Assembly: GCA_050249415.1 (NCBI GenBank)
Contig: JBFWQO010000004.1
Coordinates: forward strand, 124,001 to 188,000
Reading direction: 5' to 3'
Origin: CADEFQ01 sp050249415
GTDB lineage: Bacteria > Pseudomonadota > Gammaproteobacteria > Steroidobacterales > Steroidobacteraceae
Length of the DNA stretch: 64,000 nt
The notes beneath the pieces are model-generated. The model was not told the origin of the DNA, searched no databases, and saw only the letters and a program-made list of their open reading frames with translations. A program made the position numbers and the translations under genes. This document shows positions 48,697 to 57,908 of this stretch, piece after piece (the first letter of the stretch is position 1; each line of letters begins with the position of its first letter).

Positions 48697-49896
48697 CTAG
48701 CGTCCGCCCATGATCGCGACGAAGTCGGTCGCCCAGCGGCTGTAAGGCACGCAGCGCCCGAGCGCCGTGTCACAGCTCGTCTCGGGCGTGCGCCAGAACC
48801 AGATCTTGTCGAAGTTGTCGACGCCGTTTTTCCTGCAGCCCTCGGGGCCGAGGAGCGCGTTGCCGTCGCAGGCGGCGGTGACCACCGGGACCGAACCGAA
48901 CCATGCGGCGACGTCGCCCTGCACCTTGGTGTTGATCGACCACTCCATCCACTTGTAGGCGCAGTTCGGATGCTTCGCGGTCGAGCTCAGCATGGTGGTA
49001 TCGGCCCAGCCGGTCGCGCCTTCCTGCGGTACCACGCTCGCGATCGGCTGCTTGTTGGCCTCGAGCGTGTTGACCTGGAACGGCCAGGAGCTCGACGCGA
49101 CGATGCCCTCGTTGGTGAAGTCCTGCACCTGCACGTTTGCGTCGTGCCAGTAGCGCTGCACGAGCGGGTGTTGCTTGCGCAGCACGTCGAGCGCGGCCGC
49201 GTACTGCTTCTCGTCGAGCTGGTAGGGATTCCTGATGTCGAGATCGCGCCGGTTGTACAGCAGATAGAGGGCCGCGTCGGCGATGTAGATCGGGCCGTCG
49301 TAGGCCTGGATGCGGCCCTTGTTCGGCTTGCCGTCCGGCAGGTCCTGCGGCTCGAACACGACCGACCACGAGGTCGGCGGCGTCGGGAACACCTTCGTGT
49401 TGTACATCAGCACGTTCGGGCCCCACTGGTAGGGCACGCCGTAGTGCACGCCGTCGACGTAGTGCCACAGCGCACGACGCAGGCGGATGTCGACCGCGTT
49501 GTAGCTCGGGATCAGCGCCGTGTTGATCGGCTGCACGGTGCCGCCGCGGATGAGGCGCAGCGAGGCATCGCCCGAGGCGGTCACGAGGTCGTAGCCGCCC
49601 TGCGTCATCAGCGAAACCATTTCGTCGGACGTGCCTGCGGTCTTCACCGTGACCTTGCAGCCGGTATCCGCCTCGAACTGCGTGACCCAGTCGTACGCCT
49701 TGTCGGTGTCGCCGCGCTCGATGTAGCCCGGCCACGCGACGATGTCGACCGCGCCTTCGAGCGGGCCGATCTCGGTCGGCAGGGCCGGCCCCTTGGCCGC
49801 CGCGGCGGGCTCGGCAGGTTTTTTGGCGCAGGCCGCGAGCGTGAGCGCGCAGATGCCTGCGAGCAGGAGGCTCCTCTGCAATGTGCGTGTCTTCAT
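48697..49896 (-). CDS. Polyamine-binding lipoprotein (PotD/YdcS type)
   Basis: The 399-residue substrate-binding protein begins with a lipoprotein signal ending LTLAAC. It continues VDIVAWPGYIERGDTDKAYDWVTQFEADTGCKVTVKTAGTSDEMVSLM, the YdcS-like pattern. It has an unusually high number of cysteines in the C-terminal third (PNCAYKW, TAACDGN, PEGCRKN, TSCDTALGRCVP), which may form disulfides in the periplasm. It is the first gene of the operon. Substrate (putrescine or spermidine) is inferred from family and patD. Confidence 0.92.
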   Translation of the reverse strand: MKTRTLQRSLLLAGICALTLAACAKKPAEPAAAAKGPALPTEIGPLEGAVDIVAWPGYIERGDTDKAYDWVTQFEADTGCKVTVKTAGTSDEMVSLMTQGGYDLVTASGDASLRLIRGGTVQPINTALIPSYNAVDIRLRRALWHYVDGVHYGVPYQWGPNVLMYNTKVFPTPPTSWSVVFEPQDLPDGKPNKGRIQAYDGPIYIADAALYLLYNRRDLDIRNPYQLDEKQYAAALDVLRKQHPLVQRYWHDANVQVQDFTNEGIVASSSWPFQVNTLEANKQPIASVVPQEGATGWADTTMLSSTAKHPNCAYKWMEWSINTKVQGDVAAWFGSVPVVTAACDGNALLGPEGCRKNGVDNFDKIWFWRTPETSCDTALGRCVPYSRWATDFVAIMGGR

Positions 49897-49943
49897 GTGT
49901 TGCCCCGTTCCCCTTTTTCTGGCGCCGGCGACGCGCGGACACG

Positions 49944-49973
49944 ATTCTAGGCCGTGCGCTTCCATTGCGGTAA
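49944..49973 (-). promoter_or_regulatory. Probable promoter of the polyamine transport operon
   Basis: On the minus strand TTACCG (49973-49968), 18 bases, TAGAAT (49949-49944), about 48 bases before the potD-like ATG. The -10 is good and the -35 weak. Confidence 0.45.
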
Positions 49974-50003
49974 GTGCGAAGTCTGCAGATCGGGCCCGGT
50001 CTG

Positions 50004-50009
50004 TATTAT
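50004..50009 (+). promoter_or_regulatory. Possible -10 of gltB and its long leader
   Basis: TATTAT, the most -10-like hexamer in the 287-base gap between the polyamine operon and gltB. Transcription from it would leave a leader of about 170 bases before ATG 50184. No recognised riboswitch or terminator fold could be made out in it by eye. Confidence 0.35.
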
Positions 50010-50183
50010 TCTCCGGGGTAACCAGCTGATGACGGCGCGTACCACGCTAGGTCCGTGTGCGCCTCTCCCAGCGCAAGTATTTGAAAACCAAGACGTTGCA
50101 GGAAATGGAGCCTGCAGCGAGGGCCGTCGTGTCCGTGCGCCCGGCAAAGGCGTGCGGCGGTTTGTGGTGCAAGCGAGGCTGGG

Positions 50184-53100
50184 ATGGGTAGCAGGAATCG
50201 AACGATCTTTCATGGTGCACCCAGGCTGGGTCCGCCGCCGAAGCAGGGCCTCTACGACCCGGCCTTCGAGCACGACGCCTGTGGCGTCGGTTTCGTCGTC
50301 GACATCAAGGGGCGCAAGTCGCACGCGATCCTCGCGCAGGCGATCCAGGCGCTGCGCAACCTCGACCACCGCGGCGCCTCGGGCTGCGAGGTCAACACCG
50401 GCGATGGCGCGGGCGTGCTCATGCAGATGCCGCACGCGTTCCTGAAGGAAGCGGCACGCAGGATTTCCATGTCGTTGCCCGAGCCCGGCCACTACGGCTG
50501 CGGCCTCGTGTTCCTGCCGCGCAATCCCACCAAGCGCCGCAAGCTCGAAGAGCGCTTCGACCAGATCGTGCAGTCGGAGGGCCAGCAGATCATCGGCTGG
50601 CGGACCGTCCCGACCAACAGCGCGCCGCTCGGCGATACCGCCATGGAGAGCGAGCCGTTCATGCGCCAGGTATTCATCGCGCGTGATCCGCAGCTCGCGG
50701 ACGAACTCGAATTCGAGCGCACGCTCTACGTGATCCGCAAGCGCGCCTACAGCGAGATCCGCACCTCGACGCTCGACGGCCACGAATACTGGTACATCGC
50801 GAGCCTGTCGCACAAGACGCTCGTCTACAAGGGCATGCTGCTCACGTCCCAGCTGCCGCAGTACTTCCCGGATCTCGAGGATCCGTCGATGGAGACGGCG
50901 CTCGCGCTCGTGCACTCGCGCTTCTCGACCAACACGTTCCCGAGCTGGGACCGCGCGCACCCCTATCGCTATCTCGCGCACAACGGCGAGATCAATACGC
51001 TCCGCGGCAACATCAACTGGATGCGCGCGCGCGAGGCGCTGTTCGAGACCGACGTGTTCGGCGAGGACATCCGCCGGATCCTGCCGATCGTCAACCCGAA
51101 CGGCTCGGACTCGGCGATGTTCGACAACACGCTCGAGTTGCTGGTGCTCGCGGGCCGGCCGCTCGCGCACGCGGTCATGATGATGATCCCCGAGCCGTGG
51201 TCGAACCACGAAGGCATGGACGATGCGCGCCGGGCGTTCTACCAGTACCACACGAGCCTGATGGAGCCGTGGGACGGCCCGGCGTCGATCGCCTTCACCG
51301 ACGGCGTGCAGATCGGCGCCGTGCTCGATCGCAACGGGCTGCGGCCTTCGCGCTATTACGTGACCCGCGACGACCTCGTGATCATGGCCTCGGAGGCGGG
51401 CGTCCTCGACATCGAGCCGGAGCGCATCGTGCGCAAGGGGCGATTGCAGCCCGGGCGCATGTTCCTCGTGGATACGGCGCAAGGCCGCATCATCGAGGAC
51501 GAGGAGATCAAGCACGAGATCGTGACCGGCCGGCCCTATCGCCAGTGGCTCGACGAGCACCTGGTGCACCTGAAGAGCCTGCCTGCGGCGCCCGAGGTGC
51601 CGGCGCCGGACCACGACACGCTGCTGCAGCGCCAGGCCGCCTTCGGCTACACCTTCGAGGACCTGCGGATCCTGATCGACCCGATGGCGCGCTCGGGCGT
51701 CGAAGCCGTGGGCTCGATGGGCAACGACACGCCGCTCGCGGTGCTTTCGACGAAGCCGCGGCTGCTCTACGATTACTTCAAGCAGCTCTTCGCGCAGGTG
51801 ACCAACCCGCCGATCGACTGCATCCGCGAGGAGATCATCACCTCGTCCGAGGTGTGGCTCGGTTCCGAGGGCAATCTCCTGAAGCCGCGCCCGGCCGACT
51901 GCCGGCGCCTCGAGCTCTCCGGGCCGATCCTCTCGAACGAGGATTTCGCGAAGATCCGCCGCCTCGAGGGTGTGCCGGGCCTCAAGGTGGGCGCGCTGTC
52001 GTCGCTGTTTCGCGTGACGCGTGGCGACAAGGGCCTCGTGAAGTCGATCGAGGAACTGTGCCTGATGGCGCGGCGCATGATCGAAGAGGAGGAGGTCAAT
52101 ATCCTGATCCTCTCCGACCGCGGCGTGAATCGCGAGTTCGCGCCGATCCCCGCGCTGCTCGCCGTCTCGGCGCTGCACCACTACCTGATCCGCGAAGGGC
52201 TGCGGCTCAAGGTGAGCCTCGTGCTGGAAACGGGCGAGGCGCGCGAAGTGCACCACTTCGCGCTGCTCGTCGGCTACGGCGCGAGCGCGGTGAACCCGTA
52301 CCTCGCGTTCGAGTCGATCGACGGCATGATCCGCGACGCGTTGATCACCGGGCTCGACCACAAGAGCGCCTGCAGGAACTTCGTCAAGGCGGCGACCAAG
52401 GGCGTCATCAAGGTGATGTCCAAGATGGGCATCTCGGCGATGCAGAGCTACCACGGCGCGCAGGTGTTCGAGGCGGTGGGGCTGCGCCAGGACGTGATCG
52501 ACGAGTACTTCACCGGCACGGCCTCGCGCATCGGCGGCATCGCGATCGACGTGATCGCGCGCGAAGTGCTGCTGCGTCATCGCGCCGCCTTCCCGGAGCG
52601 CGCCGGCAACGGCCATACGCTGCCGGCGGGTGGCCAGTACCAGTGGCGCACCGACGGCGAGCTGCACCTGTTCAACCCGGGCACGATCCGCCTGCTGCAG
52701 AACGCGGTGCGCACGGGCGACTACGAGGCCTACAAGTCCTACACCGGGCTCGTCGACGACCAGGCCGGGCGGTTCTACACGCTGCGGGGGCTCCTCGCGT
52801 TCAAGCCGGCGGAAGCGGTGCCGCTCGAGGAGGTCGAATCCGTCGAGAGCATCATGCGGCGGTTCAAGTCGGGCGCGATGTCCTACGGCTCGATCAGCCA
52901 GGAAGCGCACGAGACGCTCGCGATCGCCATGAACCGCATCGGCGGCAAGAGCAACACCGGGGAGGGCGGCGAGGACCCCGGGCGTTACCGCCCGCTCGCG
53001 AACGGCGACTCGAAGAATTCCGCGATCAAGCAGGTCGCCTCGGGGCGCTTCGGCGTGACGAGCGAATACCTCGTGAACGCGAGGGAACTGCAGATCAAGA

Positions 53101-54818
53101 TGGCCCAGGGCGCCAAGCCCGGCGAGGGCGGACAGCTCCCGGGCAACAAGGTGTATCCGTGGATCGCGAAGACGCGCCACACGACCGCCGGTGTCGGGCT
53201 CATTTCCCCGCCCCCGCACCACGACATCTACTCCATCGAGGATCTCGCGGAGCTGATCCACGACCTGAAGAACGGCAACCGTGAAGCGCGCATCAGCGTG
53301 AAGCTCGTTGCCGAGGTCGGCGTCGGCACGATCGCCGCGGGCGTGGCGAAGGCGCACGCGGACGTCGTGCTGATATCCGGCTACGACGGCGGGACGGGCG
53401 CGTCGCCCCAGACATCGATCACGCACGCGGGCCTGCCGTGGGAACTCGGGCTCGCGGAAACGCACCAGACGCTGGTGCTCAACAACCTGCGCAGCCGCAT
53501 CACGGTGGAAGCGGACGGCCAGATGAAGACCGGGCGCGACGTCGTGATCGCCGCGCTCCTCGGCGCGGAGGAGTTCGGCTTCGCCACCGCGCCGCTCGTC
53601 GCGATCGGCTGCATCATGATGCGGGTCTGCCACCTGAACACCTGCCCGACGGGCATCGCCACCCAGGATCCGCGCCTGCGCGAGAAATTCACCGGCGACC
53701 CCGATCACGTCGTGAACTTCATGCGCTTCATCGCGCAGGACGTGCGCGAATGGATGGCGAAGCTCGGCTTCCGCACGATCGAGGAAATGGTCGGACGGGT
53801 CGATCGGCTCGAGCCGCGCCGCGCGCTCGATCACTGGAAAGTACAGGGCTTCGATTTCAGCAACCTGCTCTACCAGCCCGATGTCGGGCCCGAGGTCGGC
53901 CGCTTCCGGCAGATCGAACAGGATCACGGGCTCGCCGATTCGCTCGACGTCACGACGCTGCTCGACCTGTGCCGGCCGGCCATCGAGCGCGGCGAGAAGG
54001 TGAGCGCCGAACTGCCGGTGCGCAACGTCAACCGCGTGGTCGGCACGATCACGGGGTCCGAAATCACGCGCAAGTGGGGTGCCGCGGGCCTGCCCGGGGA
54101 CACGGTGCGCATCCAGTTCCGCGGCTCGGCGGGCCAGAGCTTCGGCGCGTTCCTGCCGCGCGGCATGACTTTCCGGCTCGAGGGCGATGCCAACGACTAT
54201 GTGGGCAAGGGCCTCTCGGGCGGCAAGCTCGTGATCTACCCGCCGGCGGGCTCCGCCTTCGTGCCGGAGGAAAACATCATCGTCGGCAATGTCGTGCTCT
54301 ACGGCGCGACCAGCGGCGAGGTGTACATCCGCGGCATGGCGGGCGAGCGCTTCGCGGTGCGCAACAGCGGCGTGGACGCGGTCGTCGAGGCCGTGGGCGA
54401 CCATGGCTGCGAATACATGACCGGCGGGCGCGTGGTGGTGCTCGGACCCACCGGGCGCAACTTCGGCGCGGGCATGTCCGGAGGCATCGCGTATGTGCTC
54501 GATGAAAGCGGCGGCTTCCCCGCGCACGTCAACCGGCAGATGGTCGGGCTCGAAACCCTCGACGACCCCGCAGAGGCCGAGGCCGTGCGCGCCATGATCG
54601 CGCGACACGCGGAATACACCGGCAGCACGCGTGCGCGCGCGGTGCTCGAGGCATGGCCCGCCACCCGCGGGCGCTTCGTGAAGGTGATCCCGAAGGACTA
54701 CCAGCGCGTGCTCGCGAGCGTGCGCCGTGCGCACGAGCGCGGCCTCTCGGGCGAGGAGGCCGTGATGGTGGCATTCGAGGAAAACGCCCGCGACCTCGCG
54801 CGCGTCGGCGGCAACTGA
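50184..54818 (+). CDS. gltB: Glutamate synthase (NADPH) large subunit
   Basis: GltB makes two glutamates from glutamine and 2-oxoglutarate. The 1544-residue chain starts with a ~32-residue propeptide; processing exposes Cys33 (FEHDACGVGFV), the glutaminase nucleophile, followed by the class II amidotransferase domain. The central domain, the FMN-binding synthase domain (GEGGQLPGNKVYPWIAKTRHTTAGVGLISPPPHHD, SGYDGGTGASP) and the 3Fe-4S loop (RVCHLNTCPTGIATQ) come next, then the C-terminal beta-helix (GMTFRLEGDANDYVGKGLSGG). It is followed by gltD after 14 bases. Confidence 0.98.
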   Translation: MGSRNRTIFHGAPRLGPPPKQGLYDPAFEHDACGVGFVVDIKGRKSHAILAQAIQALRNLDHRGASGCEVNTGDGAGVLMQMPHAFLKEAARRISMSLPEPGHYGCGLVFLPRNPTKRRKLEERFDQIVQSEGQQIIGWRTVPTNSAPLGDTAMESEPFMRQVFIARDPQLADELEFERTLYVIRKRAYSEIRTSTLDGHEYWYIASLSHKTLVYKGMLLTSQLPQYFPDLEDPSMETALALVHSRFSTNTFPSWDRAHPYRYLAHNGEINTLRGNINWMRAREALFETDVFGEDIRRILPIVNPNGSDSAMFDNTLELLVLAGRPLAHAVMMMIPEPWSNHEGMDDARRAFYQYHTSLMEPWDGPASIAFTDGVQIGAVLDRNGLRPSRYYVTRDDLVIMASEAGVLDIEPERIVRKGRLQPGRMFLVDTAQGRIIEDEEIKHEIVTGRPYRQWLDEHLVHLKSLPAAPEVPAPDHDTLLQRQAAFGYTFEDLRILIDPMARSGVEAVGSMGNDTPLAVLSTKPRLLYDYFKQLFAQVTNPPIDCIREEIITSSEVWLGSEGNLLKPRPADCRRLELSGPILSNEDFAKIRRLEGVPGLKVGALSSLFRVTRGDKGLVKSIEELCLMARRMIEEEEVNILILSDRGVNREFAPIPALLAVSALHHYLIREGLRLKVSLVLETGEAREVHHFALLVGYGASAVNPYLAFESIDGMIRDALITGLDHKSACRNFVKAATKGVIKVMSKMGISAMQSYHGAQVFEAVGLRQDVIDEYFTGTASRIGGIAIDVIAREVLLRHRAAFPERAGNGHTLPAGGQYQWRTDGELHLFNPGTIRLLQNAVRTGDYEAYKSYTGLVDDQAGRFYTLRGLLAFKPAEAVPLEEVESVESIMRRFKSGAMSYGSISQEAHETLAIAMNRIGGKSNTGEGGEDPGRYRPLANGDSKNSAIKQVASGRFGVTSEYLVNARELQIKMAQGAKPGEGGQLPGNKVYPWIAKTRHTTAGVGLISPPPHHDIYSIEDLAELIHDLKNGNREARISVKLVAEVGVGTIAAGVAKAHADVVLISGYDGGTGASPQTSITHAGLPWELGLAETHQTLVLNNLRSRITVEADGQMKTGRDVVIAALLGAEEFGFATAPLVAIGCIMMRVCHLNTCPTGIATQDPRLREKFTGDPDHVVNFMRFIAQDVREWMAKLGFRTIEEMVGRVDRLEPRRALDHWKVQGFDFSNLLYQPDVGPEVGRFRQIEQDHGLADSLDVTTLLDLCRPAIERGEKVSAELPVRNVNRVVGTITGSEITRKWGAAGLPGDTVRIQFRGSAGQSFGAFLPRGMTFRLEGDANDYVGKGLSGGKLVIYPPAGSAFVPEENIIVGNVVLYGATSGEVYIRGMAGERFAVRNSGVDAVVEAVGDHGCEYMTGGRVVVLGPTGRNFGAGMSGGIAYVLDESGGFPAHVNRQMVGLETLDDPAEAEAVRAMIARHAEYTGSTRARAVLEAWPATRGRFVKVIPKDYQRVLASVRRAHERGLSGEEAVMVAFEENARDLARVGGN

Positions 54819-54832
54819 TCCAGGGCAACGAG

Positions 54833-56317
54833 ATGGGCAAGCCAACGGGTTTCATGGAGTATCTTCGCGAACTGCCGGTCGATCGCACGCCGCAGGAGCG
54901 TGTGCGCGACTGGCACGAGTTCCACCACTACGACGACGAGAAGCTGCTGCGCCAGCAGGCCGCGCGCTGCATGGACTGCGGCGTGCCGTTCTGCCACACG
55001 GGTGTGCAGTTGCCGGGCGGCGCTTCGGGGTGCCCGGTCAACAACCTGATCCCGGAGTGGAACGACCTCGTCTATCGGGGCCTCTGGCGCGAGGCGCTCG
55101 AGCGCCTGCACCGCACGAACAACTTCCCGGATTTCACGGGCCGCGTCTGCCCCGCGCCTTGCGAGGGATCCTGCGTGCTCGGCATCCACAGCCCGCCGGT
55201 CGCCATCAAGACGATCGAAGCGGCGATCATCGAGCGCGGCTGGGAAGAGGGCTGGGTGATACCGGAACCGCCGCGGGTGCGAACCGGCAGGCGCGTGGCG
55301 GTGGTCGGCGCGGGCCCCGCCGGGCTCGCGGCCGCCGAACAGCTCAATCGCGCCGGGCACCTGGTCACGGTGCTCGAGCGCGACGACCGGCCGGGTGGCC
55401 TCCTGATGTACGGCATTCCGAACATGAAGCTCGACAAGCGCGCCGTGGTCCTGCGGCGCATCGAGCTGATGGAGCGGAGCGGCGTCAAGTTCGTCTGCAA
55501 CGCCAATGTCGGCGAGAACGTCGAGGCGCAGCTGCTGCTGCGCGATTTCGATGCGGTGGTGCTGTGCACCGGCGCGACTCAGCCGCGGGATCTGCCGGTC
55601 GAGGGGCGCCCGCTCGCCGGCGTGCATTTCGCCATGGAGTACCTCACCGCGAGCACCAAGGCGCTGCTCGCCGGCCATCCCGACGCGACGCCGATCAATG
55701 CGCGGGACAGGCACGTCGTGGTCATCGGCGGCGGCGATACGGGCACGGACTGCGTCGGCACGGCGATGCGCCAGGGTTGCCGCAGTCTCGTGCAACTCGA
55801 GATCCTGCAGCAGCCGCCGGCCGATCGCGCGGCAGACAACCCGTGGCCGGAGTGGCCGCGGGTCTATCGCCTCGATTACGGGCAGGAAGAGGCGGCCACG
55901 CGCTTCGGAGCCGATCCACGCGAGTACCTCGTCACCGTGAAAAAGCTCATGGGCGATGCGGCAGGCCGGGTGAGCGAGATCGTCACCGTCGAGGTCGAGT
56001 GGCGCCGCAACGAACGCGGACAGCTCGCCCCGGCGGAGAAGCCCGGCAGCGAGCGCACGATCCCGGCGCAGCTCGTTTTCCTCGCCATGGGTTTCCTCGG
56101 GCCGGAAGCGGGGGTGCTGCGCGATCTCGGCGTCGAGAGCGACGCGCGCTCGAATGCGCGGGCCGAGCACGGGCGCTTCACGACCAATGTCAAAGGTGTG
56201 TTCGCCGCCGGCGATTGCCGGCGCGGGCAAAGCCTCGTCGTGTGGGCGATCAACGAAGGGCGCGGCGCGGCGCGCGAGTGCGACCGCTACCTCATGGGCA
56301 GTACCGACCTGCCCTGA
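54833..56317 (+). CDS. gltD: Glutamate synthase (NADPH) small subunit
   Basis: GltD passes electrons from NADPH through FAD and two [4Fe-4S] clusters to GltB. The 494-residue protein has N-terminal cysteine motifs (CMDCGVPFCHTG, GCPVNNLIPEW, CPAPCEGSCVLG), FAD site VAVVGAGPAGLAAAEQLNRAGH, NADPH site HVVVIGGGDTGTDCVGTAMR and the closing GVFAAGDCRRGQSLVVWAINEGR. ATG 54833 lies 14 bases after gltB with an acceptable site (AACGAG). The two genes form the operon. Confidence 0.98.
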   Translation: MGKPTGFMEYLRELPVDRTPQERVRDWHEFHHYDDEKLLRQQAARCMDCGVPFCHTGVQLPGGASGCPVNNLIPEWNDLVYRGLWREALERLHRTNNFPDFTGRVCPAPCEGSCVLGIHSPPVAIKTIEAAIIERGWEEGWVIPEPPRVRTGRRVAVVGAGPAGLAAAEQLNRAGHLVTVLERDDRPGGLLMYGIPNMKLDKRAVVLRRIELMERSGVKFVCNANVGENVEAQLLLRDFDAVVLCTGATQPRDLPVEGRPLAGVHFAMEYLTASTKALLAGHPDATPINARDRHVVVIGGGDTGTDCVGTAMRQGCRSLVQLEILQQPPADRAADNPWPEWPRVYRLDYGQEEAATRFGADPREYLVTVKKLMGDAAGRVSEIVTVEVEWRRNERGQLAPAEKPGSERTIPAQLVFLAMGFLGPEAGVLRDLGVESDARSNARAEHGRFTTNVKGVFAAGDCRRGQSLVVWAINEGRGAARECDRYLMGSTDLP

Positions 56318-56340
56318 GCGATGTGCGACACCCGGGACCG

Positions 56341-57405
56341 ATGACGCAGCAGGACGACGCGTCGACGACCGAAGTGCGGGCCGGCATGGGCTTCGATGCG
56401 GCGCGCCTCGAGGCGTGGCTCGCGACGCGCATCGCAGGCTTCAGCGGGCCGCTCGCGGTGCGCCAGTTCAAGGGCGGGCAATCGAACCCGACTTACCTGT
56501 TGCGCACGCCCGCCCGCAATTACGTACTGCGCCGCAAGCCGCCCGGCCGGCTGCTCGCCTCGGCCCACGCGATCGACCGCGAATACCGCGTGGTCACGGC
56601 ACTCGGCGCGCACACGCCGGTGCCGGTGGCGCGCACCTATGCGCTCTGCACGGACGACGCCGTGATCGGCAGCTGGTTCTACGTGATGGATCAGGTCGAC
56701 GGGCGCGTTTTCTGGGACCCGACCCTGTCCGGGTTGCCGCGGGACGCACGCCGCGGCCATTACGACGCGGCACTCGCGGCGCTCGCGAGCCTGCATCGCA
56801 TCGACCCGGCGGCCGTGGGCCTCGCCGACTACGGCCGCGCAGGCGGCTATCTGCCGCGGCAGATAGCGCGCTGGACCAGGCAATACCACGAGGACGAGGC
56901 CGCGGGTCGCATCGAGGCGATGGACCGGTTGATCGACTGGCTGCCGCGCCACCTGCCCGCCGCGGAGCCGCCGGCGGCCGTCGTGCACGGCGATTACCGC
57001 CTCGACAACCTGATCTTCGACGCGACCCGGCCGCGCGTGCTCGCGATCATCGACTGGGAACTCTCGACGCTCGGCGATCCCCTGGCGGATTTCGCGTACT
57101 ACCTGATGGGCTGGCGCATGCCGTCCCTGTCGCTGCCGGGGCTCGCGGGCCGCGACCTGCCGGCGCTCGGGCTGCCGACCGAAGCCGAATGCGTCGCCGA
57201 TTACTGCCGCCTCACGGGGCGCGAGGCGCTGCCGGATCTGGGCTTCTACATCGCGTTCTGCATGTTCCGTCTCGCCGGCATCTTCCATGGCATACGCGGC
57301 CGCGTGCTGCGCGGCACCGCGGTCAGCGCGCGTGCGCGCGAGTACGCGGCGCACACGGACGCTATGGCGGAGCTGGCCTGGGCGCAGGCACGTAGAGGCT
57401 CGTAG
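56341..57405 (+). CDS. Phosphotransferase family protein (APH-like, ACAD10/11 type)
   Basis: The 354-residue kinase-fold protein has VRQFKGGQSNPTYLL (nucleotide loop), VVHGDYRLDNLIFD (catalytic loop HGDxxxxN) and AIIDWELSTLGDPLADFAYYL (metal-binding D). It belongs to the group related to the kinase domain of ACAD10/11, which in animals phosphorylates 4-hydroxy fatty acyl-CoA. In bacteria many accompany acyl-CoA metabolism, but here no such genes are near. It follows gltD by 23 bases and overlaps the convergent GNAT gene by 44. Confidence 0.88.
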   Translation: MTQQDDASTTEVRAGMGFDAARLEAWLATRIAGFSGPLAVRQFKGGQSNPTYLLRTPARNYVLRRKPPGRLLASAHAIDREYRVVTALGAHTPVPVARTYALCTDDAVIGSWFYVMDQVDGRVFWDPTLSGLPRDARRGHYDAALAALASLHRIDPAAVGLADYGRAGGYLPRQIARWTRQYHEDEAAGRIEAMDRLIDWLPRHLPAAEPPAAVVHGDYRLDNLIFDATRPRVLAIIDWELSTLGDPLADFAYYLMGWRMPSLSLPGLAGRDLPALGLPTEAECVADYCRLTGREALPDLGFYIAFCMFRLAGIFHGIRGRVLRGTAVSARAREYAAHTDAMAELAWAQARRGS

Positions 57406-57886
57406 GCCTGCCGTCGCCGTTGAGATCGACCCGCTCCCCGAACACGAGCCCGAGCTTGCCGAGCAGGCGGATCGACGCGGCATTGTCGGGCGAGACGATG
57501 GCGACGATGCGCGGGATGCCGAGCGCCCGCTGTCCGTGCTCCATGACCGCCACCGCGGCCTCGAGCGCATACCCCTGGCCCCAGTACTCCGGCAGATAGG
57601 CGAAGCCGATGTCGACGTCGGCGAGCGCGTCGCGCTTCAGCAGGCCGCACATGCCGATCGGCGTGCCGTCCTGCCTGCGCAGCGCGAGCCACAACCCGAA
57701 GCCGTGGGCGCGGTAGCTCGCGATCGGGCCCTTCTCGATGTAGGCGCGCGCGTCGTCGAGCGTGCGCACGTCGCGATCGCCGATGTAACGCAGGAACGAG
57801 GGCTCGTTCAGCAGGCGCAGGATGAATGCGGCGTCTTGCGCGCCGATCAGCCGCAGCGTGAGGCGCGAAGTCTCGAGGATGGTCAC
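57362..57886 (-). CDS. GNAT-family N-acetyltransferase (RimJ-like)
   Basis: The 174-residue protein matches the Acetyltransf_3 group: ETSRLTLRLIGAQDAAFILRLLNEPSFLRYIGDR, IGMCGLLKRDALADVDIGFAYLPEYWGQGYALEAAVAVM (acetyl-CoA binding loop), and IVAIVSPDNAASIRLLGKLGLVF. RimJ/RimL-like members acetylate N-termini or small molecules; no substrate can be assigned. It converges on the phosphotransferase gene and overlaps it by 44 bases; the reverse transcript must run into it. Confidence 0.88.
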   Translation of the reverse strand: MTILETSRLTLRLIGAQDAAFILRLLNEPSFLRYIGDRDVRTLDDARAYIEKGPIASYRAHGFGLWLALRRQDGTPIGMCGLLKRDALADVDIGFAYLPEYWGQGYALEAAVAVMEHGQRALGIPRIVAIVSPDNAASIRLLGKLGLVFGERVDLNGDGRPTSLYVPAPRPAPP

Positions 57887-57908
57887 GGGGCGCGCGGGCG
57901 ATCCCCGA

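Noticed and set aside
49947..54845. A 1632-codon open frame on the minus strand, opposite gltB
   Set aside because: It mirrors gltB codons in a GC-rich genome, where antisense frames often stay open by chance. The translation is low in complexity (rich in H, R, D, V and A) and has no recognisable domain.
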